Shown: positions 8,836 through 17,751, numbered from the stretch's first letter. The stretch: DNA of 43,290 bases from Polaromonas sp. (GCA_021153985.1 JAJKJM010000030.1:1-43290), one strand, 5' to 3'. Numbers and translations: made by a program. The notes: a model not told the origin generated them from the sequence alone.

Positions 8836-10017
8836 ATGACGCTGCCTTTGCCCCAGAAACTGCGTATTGCCGTCTTCAATCGGACTTTTTCACCGATGGG
8901 CGGCGGTGCGGAGCGCTACTCCATCGCGCTGGTCGAGCAACTCGCGGCCCGGCACGACATGCACGTGTTTGCGCAGGAAATTGATCACCAATGGCCTGGC
9001 GTGACTTATCACAAGGTCTCGGCTCCCTTGCGCAAGCCGCGCTGGATCAACCAGCTCTGGTTTGCGACGGCGACCTGGTGGGCGACGCGCCGCGGCTTTG
9101 ACGTGGTGCACTCGCATGAAAACACCTGGCATGGCGAGGTGCAGACCGTGCATGTGATGCCGGTCAAGTACAGCCTTTTCCAGGGGCGGCACGGCGCTCG
9201 CCGCGTCCTGCGCTGGATCAAGGTCGTGACAAGTCCGCGGCTGCTTGCCTACCTGGGCCTGGAACGGGCTCGCTATGCCGCCCGCCCGGGCCGGCAGGTG
9301 GTGGTGGCGTCCGAGAGCCTGCGGCCCATCATGGCGAGCAGCTATCCCGGTAGCGCCTCCATCACTTCGGTGGTTACACCGGGAATTACGATGCCTGAAC
9401 TGCCGGTCAGCACTGCCGGCAAAGGCGAGGCGAGGGCGCGGTTGGGATTGCCGGCTGAAGGCACATGCCTTCTGTTTGTGGGCAACGATTACCGCAAGAA
9501 AGGCCTGGAGGCGTTGCTGCAGGCCATGGCGCAGCTGCCGGGCGATAACGTGTTGGCGGTGGTGGGCAATCCGGCCCATATCACTGAATTCCGCGCGGTC
9601 GCCGAAAAGCTCAAGCTGGGCGTACGGGTGTTTTTTCTGGGCGCGCTCAAGGATGTGGCCCCGGCCTACGAGGCCGCCGACATCCTGGTGCATCCCACAT
9701 TCGAGGATACCTTTGCGATGGTGGTCCTGGAGGCCATGGCCCACGGACTTCCCGTGGTGGTCAGCGGGCCGAAATACTGCGGGATTTCCGGGTTGCTGCG
9801 GCAGGGCGTGAATGCCTTGATGCTGGGCGACCCCAAGGATGCGGGCGAGCTGGCGCAAGTACTGGGGGATTTGCTGGTCCGCCCTGGGTTGCGGCAAACC
9901 TTGTCAGAAGGCGCTGTGGCCTTTGCTTCGAACTACCAATGGCGGGAAATCGCGCTGCAGCAGGAATCGCTTTATTTCTCAGCCGTTGCGGCCAGGGCTG
10001 GCAGCCGGCGGCGGTGA
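8836..10017 (+). CDS. Glycosyltransferase family 4 (GT-B fold), LPS-core type
   Basis: A 393-residue retaining GT-B glycosyltransferase. The N-terminal acceptor domain has FSPMGGGAERYSIALVEQL (the G-G-x-E-R-Y glycine loop) and VVHSHEN. The C-terminal donor domain has LFVGNDYRKKGLEALLQA and the nucleotide-sugar motif HPTFEDTFAMVVLEAMAHG, with the two glutamates of the EX7E pattern. This resembles WaaG-type transferases that add a hexose to the inner core, but donor and acceptor cannot be assigned. ATG at 8836 gives a normal N-terminus. It lies 38 bases after the deacetylase gene and is probably in its unit. It faces the minus-strand transferase at 10128, with a dispersed repeat between them. 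Confidence 0.92.
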   Translation: MTLPLPQKLRIAVFNRTFSPMGGGAERYSIALVEQLAARHDMHVFAQEIDHQWPGVTYHKVSAPLRKPRWINQLWFATATWWATRRGFDVVHSHENTWHGEVQTVHVMPVKYSLFQGRHGARRVLRWIKVVTSPRLLAYLGLERARYAARPGRQVVVASESLRPIMASSYPGSASITSVVTPGITMPELPVSTAGKGEARARLGLPAEGTCLLFVGNDYRKKGLEALLQAMAQLPGDNVLAVVGNPAHITEFRAVAEKLKLGVRVFFLGALKDVAPAYEAADILVHPTFEDTFAMVVLEAMAHGLPVVVSGPKYCGISGLLRQGVNALMLGDPKDAGELAQVLGDLLVRPGLRQTLSEGAVAFASNYQWREIALQQESLYFSAVAARAGSRRR

Positions 10018-10058
10018 AGCCTCACGGCCGAGTGGGCGCAGTTGCCTCACTGAAAATT

Positions 10059-10110
10059 ATTGGTCAAATTGGCATCCAGCCCAGGTGGTGCATAGGCCTT
10101 TAGCTATCAA
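10059..10110 (-). repeat. Dispersed repeat copy between two convergent glycosyltransferase genes
   Basis: Read on the minus strand it contains TTTGATAGCTAAAGGCC, then CCTGGGCTGG, then GCCAATTTGACC. This is the same two-part layout as the copy inside nadD and the intergenic copy at 29081. It fills most of the 110-base gap between the two gene ends, where it might end transcription. Confidence 0.65.
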
Positions 10111-10127
10111 ATAAGGAGCAATGAGCC

Positions 10128-11006
10128 TCAGGCCACCAGTTTGAAATGCTTGCGGCTGAAGTCCAGGCCCGTCAGCGTCTCCACCTGCCGCATGAAGTGG
10201 TACTTGTTCTCTTTCGGTGTGGGCTTGTAAGCCGGGTCGATGTTCAATACCGGTTCAGCTTCGGTGGCCAGCCAGCTTTGCACCGCCTGCGGATGTGTTC
10301 CCGTAAAAGGCGCGAGGGCGCGGCGATCGAACTGGCTATAGGTGATCTGCGCCGCTGAGGCCTCGCCCCAGTACTTGCTAACCTGATCCAGTTTCTTTTG
10401 CATTTCCTCGTTGCGGCGTATCCAGCCGTAGTGGTAGATGTGCGCGTTGGCCAGCGCGGCTTGCGGGTTACGCCCGCGCTTGTGTTGCGTTGTTACCAGC
10501 CAGTACTGGCCGTCGGGCGCATAGCTGCGGATGGTGTTGCGGATCAGCCGGCATTCGCGGCGGTACCAGCCGGGGCTGATGGATATCCAGTCGGGTGAGC
10601 CGTAAAAGTGGTGGTAGTCAAAAACCAGCGCCTCGACGGCGGGGTTGGCATGGTGGCGCTCAACGCTGGCGCGTATGGCGGCCAGCTCGCCCTCGTGCAC
10701 GACTTCGTCACCTTCAAGGTAGAAGGCCCAATCGCCCGTGCAGGAGTACTGGGCGATCATTTTTTGCTGGGCATAGACAAAGCCGCGGTCGGCCATGCGC
10801 TCGTTCCACAAGGTCTCGATGATGCGAATTTTGGGGTCGGCTAAGGCCATGGCCTTGACGCGCTCCAGTGTGTCGTCTTCGCCTTTGCCCACGGCCACGA
10901 CAAATTCATCGACAAGAGGCAGCAGGGAGCGGATGGATGCCTCAAAGGGAAAGCCCAGGCCCACGCCGTTGCGAATAAAGGTAAAGCCGCTGATGGAAAC
11001 TGGCAT
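10128..11006 (-). CDS. Glycosyltransferase family 2-like protein
   Basis: A 292-residue cytoplasmic protein that begins like a GT-A glycosyltransferase: SGFTFIRNGVGLGFPFEASI, then LLPLVDEFVVAVGKGEDDT (nucleotide-binding beta strands). An EGDE at residues 98-101 (FYLEGDEVVHEG) takes the place of the usual DXD metal motif. The later part (residues 130-290) has many aromatic residues and a W-Y-R-R-E-C-R motif. The linked gene upstream on the minus strand encodes an MsbA-type exporter, which suggests a lipopolysaccharide or other envelope glycan target. Donor and acceptor are unknown. The ATG at 11006 is 28 bases after the exporter stop. Confidence 0.85.
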   Translation of the reverse strand: MPVSISGFTFIRNGVGLGFPFEASIRSLLPLVDEFVVAVGKGEDDTLERVKAMALADPKIRIIETLWNERMADRGFVYAQQKMIAQYSCTGDWAFYLEGDEVVHEGELAAIRASVERHHANPAVEALVFDYHHFYGSPDWISISPGWYRRECRLIRNTIRSYAPDGQYWLVTTQHKRGRNPQAALANAHIYHYGWIRRNEEMQKKLDQVSKYWGEASAAQITYSQFDRRALAPFTGTHPQAVQSWLATEAEPVLNIDPAYKPTPKENKYHFMRQVETLTGLDFSRKHFKLVA

Positions 11007-11034
11007 CTATGAGACTTTCGAACTGTCGTTTTTT

Positions 11035-12807
11035 TCAGGCTGCGCCTTGGGAGCCCAACCGGTACAGGTGGGCATAAGCGCCGTTGTGTTGGAGCAGTTC
11101 CGCATGGCTTCCTTGCTCCACGATGCGGCCGGCATTCATCATGATGATGCGGTCGGCATGCTGGATGGTGGACAGCCGGTGCGCGATGATCAGCGAAGTG
11201 CGGCCCGCGGCCAGCCGCTGTATGGCTTCCTGGACGGCTTTTTCGGACTCTGTGTCCAGCGCGGAGGTGGCCTCGTCCAGGATCAGCACCGGCGCATCTT
11301 TGTAGAGCGCCCGGGCGATCGCCAGCCGCTGGCGCTGCCCGCCCGACAGCTGCATGGCGTTGTGGCCAAGAACCGTGTCAATGCCTTGCGGCAGCTCTTC
11401 GAGCAACTGCCCCAGGTTGGCGGCTGCCAGGCAACTGATGACTTTGTCGCGGTCGAAAACCTGGCCGAGCGCGACGTTAAACGCCATGCTGTTATTGAAC
11501 ATCACGACATGCTGGCTGACGAAGGCGAACTGGGAACGCAGGGACGCCAGGTCCCACTCCCGCAGCTCAGTGCCATCCAGCCTGATGCTGCCGGTGCTGA
11601 AGTCCACAAAGCGCGGCAGCAGGCTTGCCAGCGTGGTTTTGCCGGACCCGGAAGAGCCGACGAGCGCCACCGTCTCACCGGCCCGGATCGTCAGGCTGAC
11701 GTTGTCCAGCGCCGGCGGTGCGTCAGGCTTGTAAACCACGCTCACGTTGGAGAACTCGATATCGCCGGCCGCTCTGGCCTTGGTGAAGCTTCCACTGCTC
11801 TCGTCGCCAATCAGGTCGACCAGGTCCAGGCCGCGCTCCAACGCCGCCAGCCCGCGCGTGATAGGCGTGGCGCCGTCGGAGAGGCTTTTGATGGGCGCGA
11901 TCAGCAGCAGCATGGCGGTCACGAAGGCCACAAAACCGCCTACCGTGGTGGTGTTCTCCGAGCCCTGCAGCAAGGCGATGGAGATCACGGCCGACAGGGC
12001 CATGGCGGCCAGCACCTGCGTGATGGCGCTCATGCCCGCATAGGCCACTGTGGATTTGATGGACAGCCTGCGCAGCGTGTTGCTCAGCCCTTCAAAGCGC
12101 GAGGCTTGTCCTTCTTGCGCACCGTGCAGCCGAACGTCCCGGTGTGCCAGTACGTTTTCTTCTACAACGTAAGCCAGGTTGTCGGTGGCCACCTGGCTTT
12201 CCTTGGTCAGGCGGTAAAGGCGCCGCGTCAACAGCTGGATCACCACCGCGACGGCCGGGAACAGCAAGGAGACGATCAGCATCAGCTTCCAGTTGAGGAA
12301 AAGCAGATAAGCCACCAGCGCCACCAGCGTGAGGACGTCGCGCGCCAGCTTCATGACCGCGTTGATCATCATCGACGAGCCGTTGAACACCTCGTAGACC
12401 ACGGTGTTGGCGATGGCGCTGGCGGACTGGTCGGCGAAGAGGGACAGGCGAGAGCTCAGCAGCTTGCCGAACATCGCCCGCCGCAGGGACTGCAGGCCTT
12501 CGTTGGTCACCTTGGCCAGCGCATATTGCGCCACGAAGCCGGAGATTCCGCGAACGGCGAACAGCAGGATCAGCGTGACTGGCACCAGCCAGAGGTCCAG
12601 CGCGCCTTTCTGGAAGCCGCGATCCAGCAGGGGCTTGAGCAGCGCCGGCACGAAGGGTTCAGTGGCCGAGGCGACGATGGTCGCGCCTATTGCCAGCGCC
12701 CAGCCGGTCCGGGAACCGCTGAAGTAGGGCCAGACCCGTACGATGCGGCGCCACAGGCCCGGCCGTGCGGCCATGGCGGCGGTATCTTGATCGCTGGAAG
12801 AGCTCAC
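11035..12807 (-). CDS. msbA: MsbA-type lipid A/LPS export ABC transporter, fused permease-ATPase
   Basis: An inner-membrane half-transporter that as a homodimer flips lipid A-core (or a related lipid) to the periplasmic face using ATP. Of 590 residues, about 1-330 form the six-helix transmembrane domain and 345-590 the ATPase. Walker A GSSGSGKT is at 384-391, signature LSGGQ at 487-491, Walker B VLILDE at 507-512 and the switch histidine in IIAHRLS near 543. Length and motifs match MsbA; another lipid or polysaccharide exporter of the same ABC subfamily is possible. The GTG start overlaps the stop of the O-antigen ligase gene (GTGA), so ligase and flippase are translationally coupled. Confidence 0.9.
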   Translation of the reverse strand: MSSSSDQDTAAMAARPGLWRRIVRVWPYFSGSRTGWALAIGATIVASATEPFVPALLKPLLDRGFQKGALDLWLVPVTLILLFAVRGISGFVAQYALAKVTNEGLQSLRRAMFGKLLSSRLSLFADQSASAIANTVVYEVFNGSSMMINAVMKLARDVLTLVALVAYLLFLNWKLMLIVSLLFPAVAVVIQLLTRRLYRLTKESQVATDNLAYVVEENVLAHRDVRLHGAQEGQASRFEGLSNTLRRLSIKSTVAYAGMSAITQVLAAMALSAVISIALLQGSENTTTVGGFVAFVTAMLLLIAPIKSLSDGATPITRGLAALERGLDLVDLIGDESSGSFTKARAAGDIEFSNVSVVYKPDAPPALDNVSLTIRAGETVALVGSSGSGKTTLASLLPRFVDFSTGSIRLDGTELREWDLASLRSQFAFVSQHVVMFNNSMAFNVALGQVFDRDKVISCLAAANLGQLLEELPQGIDTVLGHNAMQLSGGQRQRLAIARALYKDAPVLILDEATSALDTESEKAVQEAIQRLAAGRTSLIIAHRLSTIQHADRIIMMNAGRIVEQGSHAELLQHNGAYAHLYRLGSQGAA

Positions 12808-14102
12808 GCCGCGTATCCAGGCGGGGATGAATCCGCAGGTTTACTGAGCCCCAATGCCAGCAGCAAGCCGATCAGCACGCAGAAGAAATCCCCGATCAGG
12901 CCGTCATAGAGGCTGGCGTTGAACAGGCAGCAAACCGCCAGCGACAGCAAGGCGGATTGCGCAGCCCGGGCAAAGGGTGTCTCCATCTTCATGGTGTCGC
13001 GCAGTATGCAAAGCAGCATGGCGGCAAACAGGAGCAGGCCCGGAATGCCGAGCTGTACGCCCCAGTAAAGGTATTCCTGGTGGGGGTTGCCGTTGGGGTC
13101 GATGTCTTTGTGCGCCGGGTTCTTCAGGCGCTCGAGCCGGTTGTATTCGGTGGTCCAGCTACCGATGCCCGCGCCGGCCAGCGGTCTTTGGGCGATAAGC
13201 TGGGCGGCCGTCCGCCAGAAAGCTAGCCGGAGACCCGATGAGGTGTTGGCTTCTTGCTCCGGCGAGTAGCTTTGCACTTCCGTTTTGACCAGCGTCAATC
13301 TTTCCCGCATCATCGGTGAGGCCACGAACAGCAGCAGCACCAGCAGGAAGGGCAGCACAGCCACGACGATTCGGTACTTTTTGGGGAGCTGCCACATGAT
13401 GGCCAGGGACAACATGGCGACCCCAACCACCTGGCCGCTGCGGCCGACCATCACGAAAAACACATTGGCCAGGCAGGCCACGGCCACCACAATGGCGAAC
13501 TGCGGGCCGTAACGGCCAGGCACGAGGTCGCGCAAATGCCAGCACACCGCGGCGAATACGGCGCTCATGATGCCCTGGTCGAGGTAGCCCGAAAAGACCG
13601 TGTAATGGCTCAGGGTCGTGCGGGAAGTGGCCCAGGCCACAGGCAGATGCGCAAAAAGCAGCCATGAGCTGACTACCACCAGCAACTGCGTCAACGCAAA
13701 CGCGCCCAGCGCATACACGGCTTCACGGCGCTCGCGTATCAGGGCCATCATCACGATGATGACGAGAAGTTTGCCGTATTTGGCGAGTGAACCAAGCGCC
13801 TCTTCTTGCGGTGCAACTGTCCAGAGCAGGCTCAGCGCAAATGCCAGCAGCGCGGCCAGCACGGCAGGCAGTGTCCAGGTTTTTAGCAAAGAGGCGCCAT
13901 TCCTGGGCAGGTCCCGCGCGAGCAGCGGGACGGCTATGACACAGCCGAGCAGGAGCAGCTTGGCGATGCTGATGATGGCGATTGGCAACCCCACGGAGGC
14001 GGCCGTCAGGCAGATGACGGCGAGCCGGAAATTGATCTTCTTTGTTCGCAAAATGGTCGTAGGGGTTGCCTGATGGATTGTCCGCATTATCAGCCATTCC
14101 AT
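12804..14102 (-). CDS. O-antigen ligase/polymerase family membrane protein (WaaL-like)
   Basis: A polytopic inner-membrane protein of the Wzy_C/WaaL family, with about ten to twelve hydrophobic spans and a large periplasmic loop. WaaL proteins join undecaprenyl-linked O-antigen to lipid A-core in the periplasm. The loop motif NPHQEYLYWGVQLGIPG holds the conserved histidine expected of this family (here after DPNGNPH). I place the start at the ATG at 14102; a TTG at 14120 and an ATG at 14087 (MRTIHQATP) are alternatives without strong ribosome-binding sites. It is first in the minus-strand unit ligase-msbA-glycosyltransferase. An O-antigen polymerase or a protein glycosylation ligase cannot be excluded. 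Confidence 0.85.
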   Translation of the reverse strand: MEWLIMRTIHQATPTTILRTKKINFRLAVICLTAASVGLPIAIISIAKLLLLGCVIAVPLLARDLPRNGASLLKTWTLPAVLAALLAFALSLLWTVAPQEEALGSLAKYGKLLVIIVMMALIRERREAVYALGAFALTQLLVVVSSWLLFAHLPVAWATSRTTLSHYTVFSGYLDQGIMSAVFAAVCWHLRDLVPGRYGPQFAIVVAVACLANVFFVMVGRSGQVVGVAMLSLAIMWQLPKKYRIVVAVLPFLLVLLLFVASPMMRERLTLVKTEVQSYSPEQEANTSSGLRLAFWRTAAQLIAQRPLAGAGIGSWTTEYNRLERLKNPAHKDIDPNGNPHQEYLYWGVQLGIPGLLLFAAMLLCILRDTMKMETPFARAAQSALLSLAVCCLFNASLYDGLIGDFFCVLIGLLLALGLSKPADSSPPGYAA

Positions 14103-14135
14103 TTCCCGCGCAGTGGCCAAATCGCGAGGGGCCTC

Positions 14136-14144
14136 TGCTATGCT
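14136..14144 (+). promoter_or_regulatory. Possible extended -10 promoter element for the waaE-like gene
   Basis: TGCTATGCT reads as an extended -10 (TGn followed by TATGCT) in the divergent gap between the WaaL-like gene and the plus-strand glycosyltransferase. No good -35 is seen, and a GAGGGGCCTC palindrome lies just upstream. The call is weak. Confidence 0.3.
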
Positions 14145-14221
14145 GTCAGCGCATCAGACGGGGTTGTTTCACTGGCAAATCCTGTGCCGAACCCGTCACC
14201 TCATCACTGCGAAGGCATTCG

Positions 14222-14992
14222 TTGGCAAGCTTGTCCGTCACCGTCATCACCCACAACGAGGCCCACAACATCGAGGCTTGCCTGCGCTCTGTGAGCTTTG
14301 CCGACCAGAGAGTGGTGCTGGACTCGGGCAGTACCGACGACACCGTGCAAATTGCCCGCTCCCTGGGCGCTGAGGTCAGCGTCAGCCCCGACTGGAAAGG
14401 CTTCGGCATCCAGAAGAATCGCGCCCTCGCGCTGGCCACCTCGGATTGGGTGTTGTCGCTGGACGCCGACGAGCGGGTGACACCCGAGCTGCAGGCCGAA
14501 ATCCTGGCCTGCCTGAAAGCCCCGGCCTTCGATGTCTATTCATTTCCCCGGCTATCGAGCTATTGCGGGCAGTACATGCGCCATTCAGGCTGGTACCCCG
14601 ACCGGGTGACCCGCCTGTTTCGCCGCAATGCGGCCCGTTTCAGCGACGATCTGGTCCATGAGAAGGTCATCGCTCAAGGGCAGGAAGGGCAGTTGCGCTC
14701 ACACCTGCTGCATGAGAGCTTTCGCAACTTCGAGGCCGTTCTCGACAAGGCGAACCGCTATTCCACCGCGGGCGCACAAAGCCTGTTGAACAAAGGCAAG
14801 ACAGGGTCGGTCGGCAAAGCCGTCGGGCACGGCCTCTGGGCATTCATACGCACGTACTTCTTGCGGCTGGGCTTTCTGGACGGCCGGATGGGACTGGTCC
14901 TGGCCATTTCCAACGCGGAAGGCACTTATTACCGTTATCTGAAGCTGTGGCTGTTGCAGCGGGACGGCAAGGGAGCGCCGGGCGGGCAATGA
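14222..14992 (+). CDS. Glycosyltransferase family 2, WaaE/KdtX-like LPS core glucosyltransferase
   Basis: A GT-A inverting transferase. After the start, LSVTVITHNEAHNIEACLRS, VVLDSGSTDDT and the DXD-type LSLDADERVTPEL (81-84) follow the family order. The mid-region RHSGWYPDRVTRLFRRN and VHEKV is typical of WaaE, which adds beta-1,4-glucose to heptose I of the inner core. I choose TTG 14222 (AAGG seven bases upstream, 256 residues), because the open frame upstream of it adds about 52 residues with no family similarity. The stop overlaps the next glycosyltransferase start (ATGA). Confidence 0.88.
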   Translation: MASLSVTVITHNEAHNIEACLRSVSFADQRVVLDSGSTDDTVQIARSLGAEVSVSPDWKGFGIQKNRALALATSDWVLSLDADERVTPELQAEILACLKAPAFDVYSFPRLSSYCGQYMRHSGWYPDRVTRLFRRNAARFSDDLVHEKVIAQGQEGQLRSHLLHESFRNFEAVLDKANRYSTAGAQSLLNKGKTGSVGKAVGHGLWAFIRTYFLRLGFLDGRMGLVLAISNAEGTYYRYLKLWLLQRDGKGAPGGQ

Positions 14993-15861
14993 AAATCAGC
15001 TTTGTCGTCCTGACTTACAACCGCACAGACGCCTTGCTGGCCGTGCTTCGTTCGCTGGCCACGCAATGTGATGAACGGCATGAAGTGCTGGTGGCCGACG
15101 ATGGCTCAAGGGCGGACCAGGTGCAGATGCTGCTCGACCAATGCCCGTCGTTCAGGTGTCCGGCCCGCCATATCTGGCATCCGGATGTGGGGTTTACGGC
15201 GGCTCGGGCCCGCAACCTCGGAGCCAGTCAGGCTACTGGCGATTACCTGGTCTTTCTGGACGGCGATTGCGTGCCCAACAAGTCCTTTGTGGCACAGCAC
15301 ACGCGGCTTGCTGAAAAAGGCTGCTTTTTGAACGGCAGCCGGGTGCTTATCAGTCAGCGTCTGACAGAACGTGTAGTCAATGGCGCTATCGACTTGCCCA
15401 GCCGTCCTGTATTGTTCTGGCTGTCCGCGCGGCTCAAGGGGGATAGCAACAAATTATTGCACCTCCTTCCCTGGCCACGCCGTTTATTCAGGGTAAAACA
15501 GGGCTTTCACTGGCATGGCATACGCAGCTGCAACTTTGGCGTCTGGCGCACCGACTTTGTCCATGTCAATGGATTCGATGAAACCTTTGAGGGATGGGGG
15601 CATGAAGATGCCGACCTCGTGCTCCGGCTCCACCATCTGGGCATCCATCGCAAAAATGGTTTTATGAGCACCGAAGTTTTTCACCTCTGGCACCGCGAGA
15701 ACCCGCGCGACCAGGAGTCCATCAATAAAAAAAGGGTGCTTGAACGCATGAAAACCCATGTGATCCTGGCCGAAAAAGGCCTCCGCGAACTCGATCCTTC
15801 CCATGTTGCCGTTTCCCCCGTCAAAATAACGCCCTTGAACGGACTCAAATCTCCCCTATGA
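14989..15861 (+). CDS. Glycosyltransferase family 2 with galactosyltransferase-type C-terminal domain
   Basis: A 290-residue GT-A transferase starting MKISFVVLTYNRTDALL, with DDGS at 37-40 and a clear DXD motif FLDGDCVPN (91-93). The C-terminal CNFGVWRTDFVHVNGFDE and GWGHEDADLVLRL match the acceptor-side domain found in chondroitin-polymerase-like and beta-1,4-galactosyltransferases (Glyco_transf_7C). The ATG at 14989 overlaps the previous gene's stop by four bases, and its own TGA overlaps the tolB ATG. The upstream in-frame start at 14947 lies inside the previous gene. Likely an LPS or capsule sugar transferase; substrates unknown. Confidence 0.9.
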   Translation: MKISFVVLTYNRTDALLAVLRSLATQCDERHEVLVADDGSRADQVQMLLDQCPSFRCPARHIWHPDVGFTAARARNLGASQATGDYLVFLDGDCVPNKSFVAQHTRLAEKGCFLNGSRVLISQRLTERVVNGAIDLPSRPVLFWLSARLKGDSNKLLHLLPWPRRLFRVKQGFHWHGIRSCNFGVWRTDFVHVNGFDETFEGWGHEDADLVLRLHHLGIHRKNGFMSTEVFHLWHRENPRDQESINKKRVLERMKTHVILAEKGLRELDPSHVAVSPVKITPLNGLKSPL

Positions 15862-17156
15862 GCATTGCATCTTCTCTTCGCCGCCGTACCCTCGTCAGTC
15901 TTCTGGCCGCCGGCGCACTGCCGGTTTTGCCCGTTACGTCCGCTTTGGCGCAGTTTCGCGTCGAGGTCTCCGGCGTCGGCTTGACCCAATTGCCAATTGC
16001 CATTGCCGCGTTTCGCGGCGACGCGCAGGCGCCGCAAAAAATCGGTGCCATTGTGCGAGCCGACCTGGAGCGCAGCGGCATGTTCCGCCCGGTCGACACC
16101 ACCGGTATCAACGCGGACGAAAACACCCGCCCGGACCTGGCCGCCTGGCGGCAAAAGGGCGCGGACTCCATGGTGACCGGCAGCGTGACGCTGCTGGCCG
16201 ATGGCCGTTACGACGTGCGCCTGCGCCTCTGGGACATCGTGCGTGGGCAGGATCTTGGCGGGCAGAGCTACACGGTAGGGTCCGCTGATCTGCGCCTGTC
16301 CGCGCACCGTATCTCCGATTTTGTCTATGAAAAGCTCACCGGCGAGAAAGGCATTTTCTCGACCCGCATTGCTTACGTCACCAAGGCGGCCCAGAAATAC
16401 AACCTCTGGGTGGCCGACTCCGACGGCGAGGGCGCGCAATCCGCCCTGACCAGCCCCGAACCGATCATTTCGCCGGCATGGTCGCCCAATGGCTCCCAGT
16501 TGGCGTACGTTTCTTTTGAGTCCCGCAAACCCGTCATCTATTCGCATGACGTGGCGAGCGGCAAGCGGCGTCTGCTCGCCAACTTCCGGGGCTCCAACAG
16601 TGCGCCGGCCTGGTCGCCGGACGGCAAGCAACTGGTGGCGACGCTCAGCCGCGATGGCGGCTCGCAGCTCTATTCCATAGGCTTGGGCGGGGGTGAGCCA
16701 AGGCGGCTGACCCAATCTTCCAGCATCGATACCGAGCCGGCCTTTTCGCCGGACGGACGCTATATTTATTTTGTCAGCGACCGCGGGGGCGCGCCGCAGA
16801 TTTACCGCATGAGCCCGGGCGGCGGAAATGCCGAGAGGGTCACCTTTACGGGCAGCTACAACATTTCTCCGGCTGTCAGCCCGGATGGCCGGTGGCTTGC
16901 CTATGTTTCCCGGGTCGGCGGCGCATTCAAACTGCACGTCATGGAACTTGCCAGCGGAACGGTCACTCCAATCACCGACACCACGGCCGACGAAAGCCCG
17001 AGTTTTGCGCCCAACAGCCGCCTGATCGTGTACGCCACCCAGCAGCAGGGCAGGGAAGCCCTGATGACGACCACGCTGGACGGCAAGATCAAGGCCAGGC
17101 TGTCCGGCGCCAGCGGCGATATCCGGGAGCCCGATTGGGGACCCTTCCAGCGTTAA
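15858..17156 (+). CDS. tolB: Tol-Pal system protein TolB
   Basis: A periplasmic beta-propeller protein that binds Pal and TolA during outer-membrane constriction at division. Residues 1-32 are a signal peptide ending ALA-Q; it contains RRRTLVSLLAAG, so a twin-arginine route is possible as well as Sec. An N-terminal alpha/beta domain (about 33-170) follows. At least five propeller repeats carry the SPDG pattern, for example SPAWSPNGSQLAYVS, APAWSPDGKQL and EPAFSPDGRYIYFVS. The 432 residues match the family. tolQ, tolR and tolA are not upstream; instead the ATG overlaps a glycosyltransferase stop. Confidence 0.97.
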   Translation: MSIASSLRRRTLVSLLAAGALPVLPVTSALAQFRVEVSGVGLTQLPIAIAAFRGDAQAPQKIGAIVRADLERSGMFRPVDTTGINADENTRPDLAAWRQKGADSMVTGSVTLLADGRYDVRLRLWDIVRGQDLGGQSYTVGSADLRLSAHRISDFVYEKLTGEKGIFSTRIAYVTKAAQKYNLWVADSDGEGAQSALTSPEPIISPAWSPNGSQLAYVSFESRKPVIYSHDVASGKRRLLANFRGSNSAPAWSPDGKQLVATLSRDGGSQLYSIGLGGGEPRRLTQSSSIDTEPAFSPDGRYIYFVSDRGGAPQIYRMSPGGGNAERVTFTGSYNISPAVSPDGRWLAYVSRVGGAFKLHVMELASGTVTPITDTTADESPSFAPNSRLIVYATQQQGREALMTTTLDGKIKARLSGASGDIREPDWGPFQR

Positions 17157-17203
17157 GCATCATTTTTCATTCAGCTTATTTTTATTTTTTGTAGAGGTAC
17201 TTC

Positions 17204-17737
17204 ATGAAGCGCACCATTTTTTCGATCATTTCCACCCTCATCCTGGCGGCCACGCTGACGGCCTGCGGCTCCGGTGTCAAGCTGAACGACGTGCCCGTCG
17301 AAGACCGTACGGGCCAGACCCAGCAGGCCGACCCGGCAGGCGGTTCCGGCCGTGGCGTCCCGACAGTCCAGGTGGAAGGTGCCGATGCGTCGCTCGCCGG
17401 CCCGGCCAATACCGCCAGGATCATCTACTTCGACTTCGACAGCTATGTGGTCAAGCCCGAGTTCCAGGGCCTGATTGAAGCCCACGCCAAGTACCTGACC
17501 GCCAACAAGACGCGCAAGATGGCCATCGAAGGCCATACCGACGAGCGTGGTGGCCGCGAGTACAACCTGGCCCTGGGCCAAAAGCGTGCTGAAGCCGTAC
17601 GCCGTGCGCTCGGCTTGCTGGGCGTGGCAGACAGCCAGGTGGAAGCCGTGAGCTTCGGCAAGGAAAAACCGGCAGTTCCCGGTTCCGACGAAGAAGCCAT
17701 GGCGAAGAACCGCCGCGCTGAACTCAATTACCGCTAA
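17204..17737 (+). CDS. pal: Peptidoglycan-associated outer-membrane lipoprotein Pal
   Basis: A lipoprotein anchored in the outer membrane that holds peptidoglycan and is released from it by TolB/TolA. The lipobox is at residues 18-21 (LTAC, Cys21). A short polar linker follows, then an OmpA-like domain from about residue 74 with IYFDFDSYVVKPEF and the diaminopimelate-binding segment IEGHTDERGGREYNLALGQKRA. At 177 residues it has the family length. The 47-base gap after tolB is very T-rich and ends with GAGG before the ATG, which could raise translation of this abundant protein relative to tolB. Confidence 0.97.
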   Translation: MKRTIFSIISTLILAATLTACGSGVKLNDVPVEDRTGQTQQADPAGGSGRGVPTVQVEGADASLAGPANTARIIYFDFDSYVVKPEFQGLIEAHAKYLTANKTRKMAIEGHTDERGGREYNLALGQKRAEAVRRALGLLGVADSQVEAVSFGKEKPAVPGSDEEAMAKNRRAELNYR

Positions 17738-17751
17738 GCAGGGCGCCCACC

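Noticed and set aside
10795..12909. A 704-codon plus-strand open frame opposite msbA
   Set aside because: It is antisense to a gene with complete ABC transporter motifs; its product is His/Gln/Arg-rich low-complexity sequence typical of GC-rich shadow frames.
14066..14221. N-terminal extension of the WaaE-like transferase from the ATG at 14066
   Set aside because: The 52 extra residues overlap the start of the divergent ligase gene and have no similarity to the family; TTG 14222 with AAGG fits better.
15681..16937. A 418-codon minus-strand frame opposite tolB
   Set aside because: TolB has a signal peptide and propeller repeats; the antisense product has no recognisable feature.
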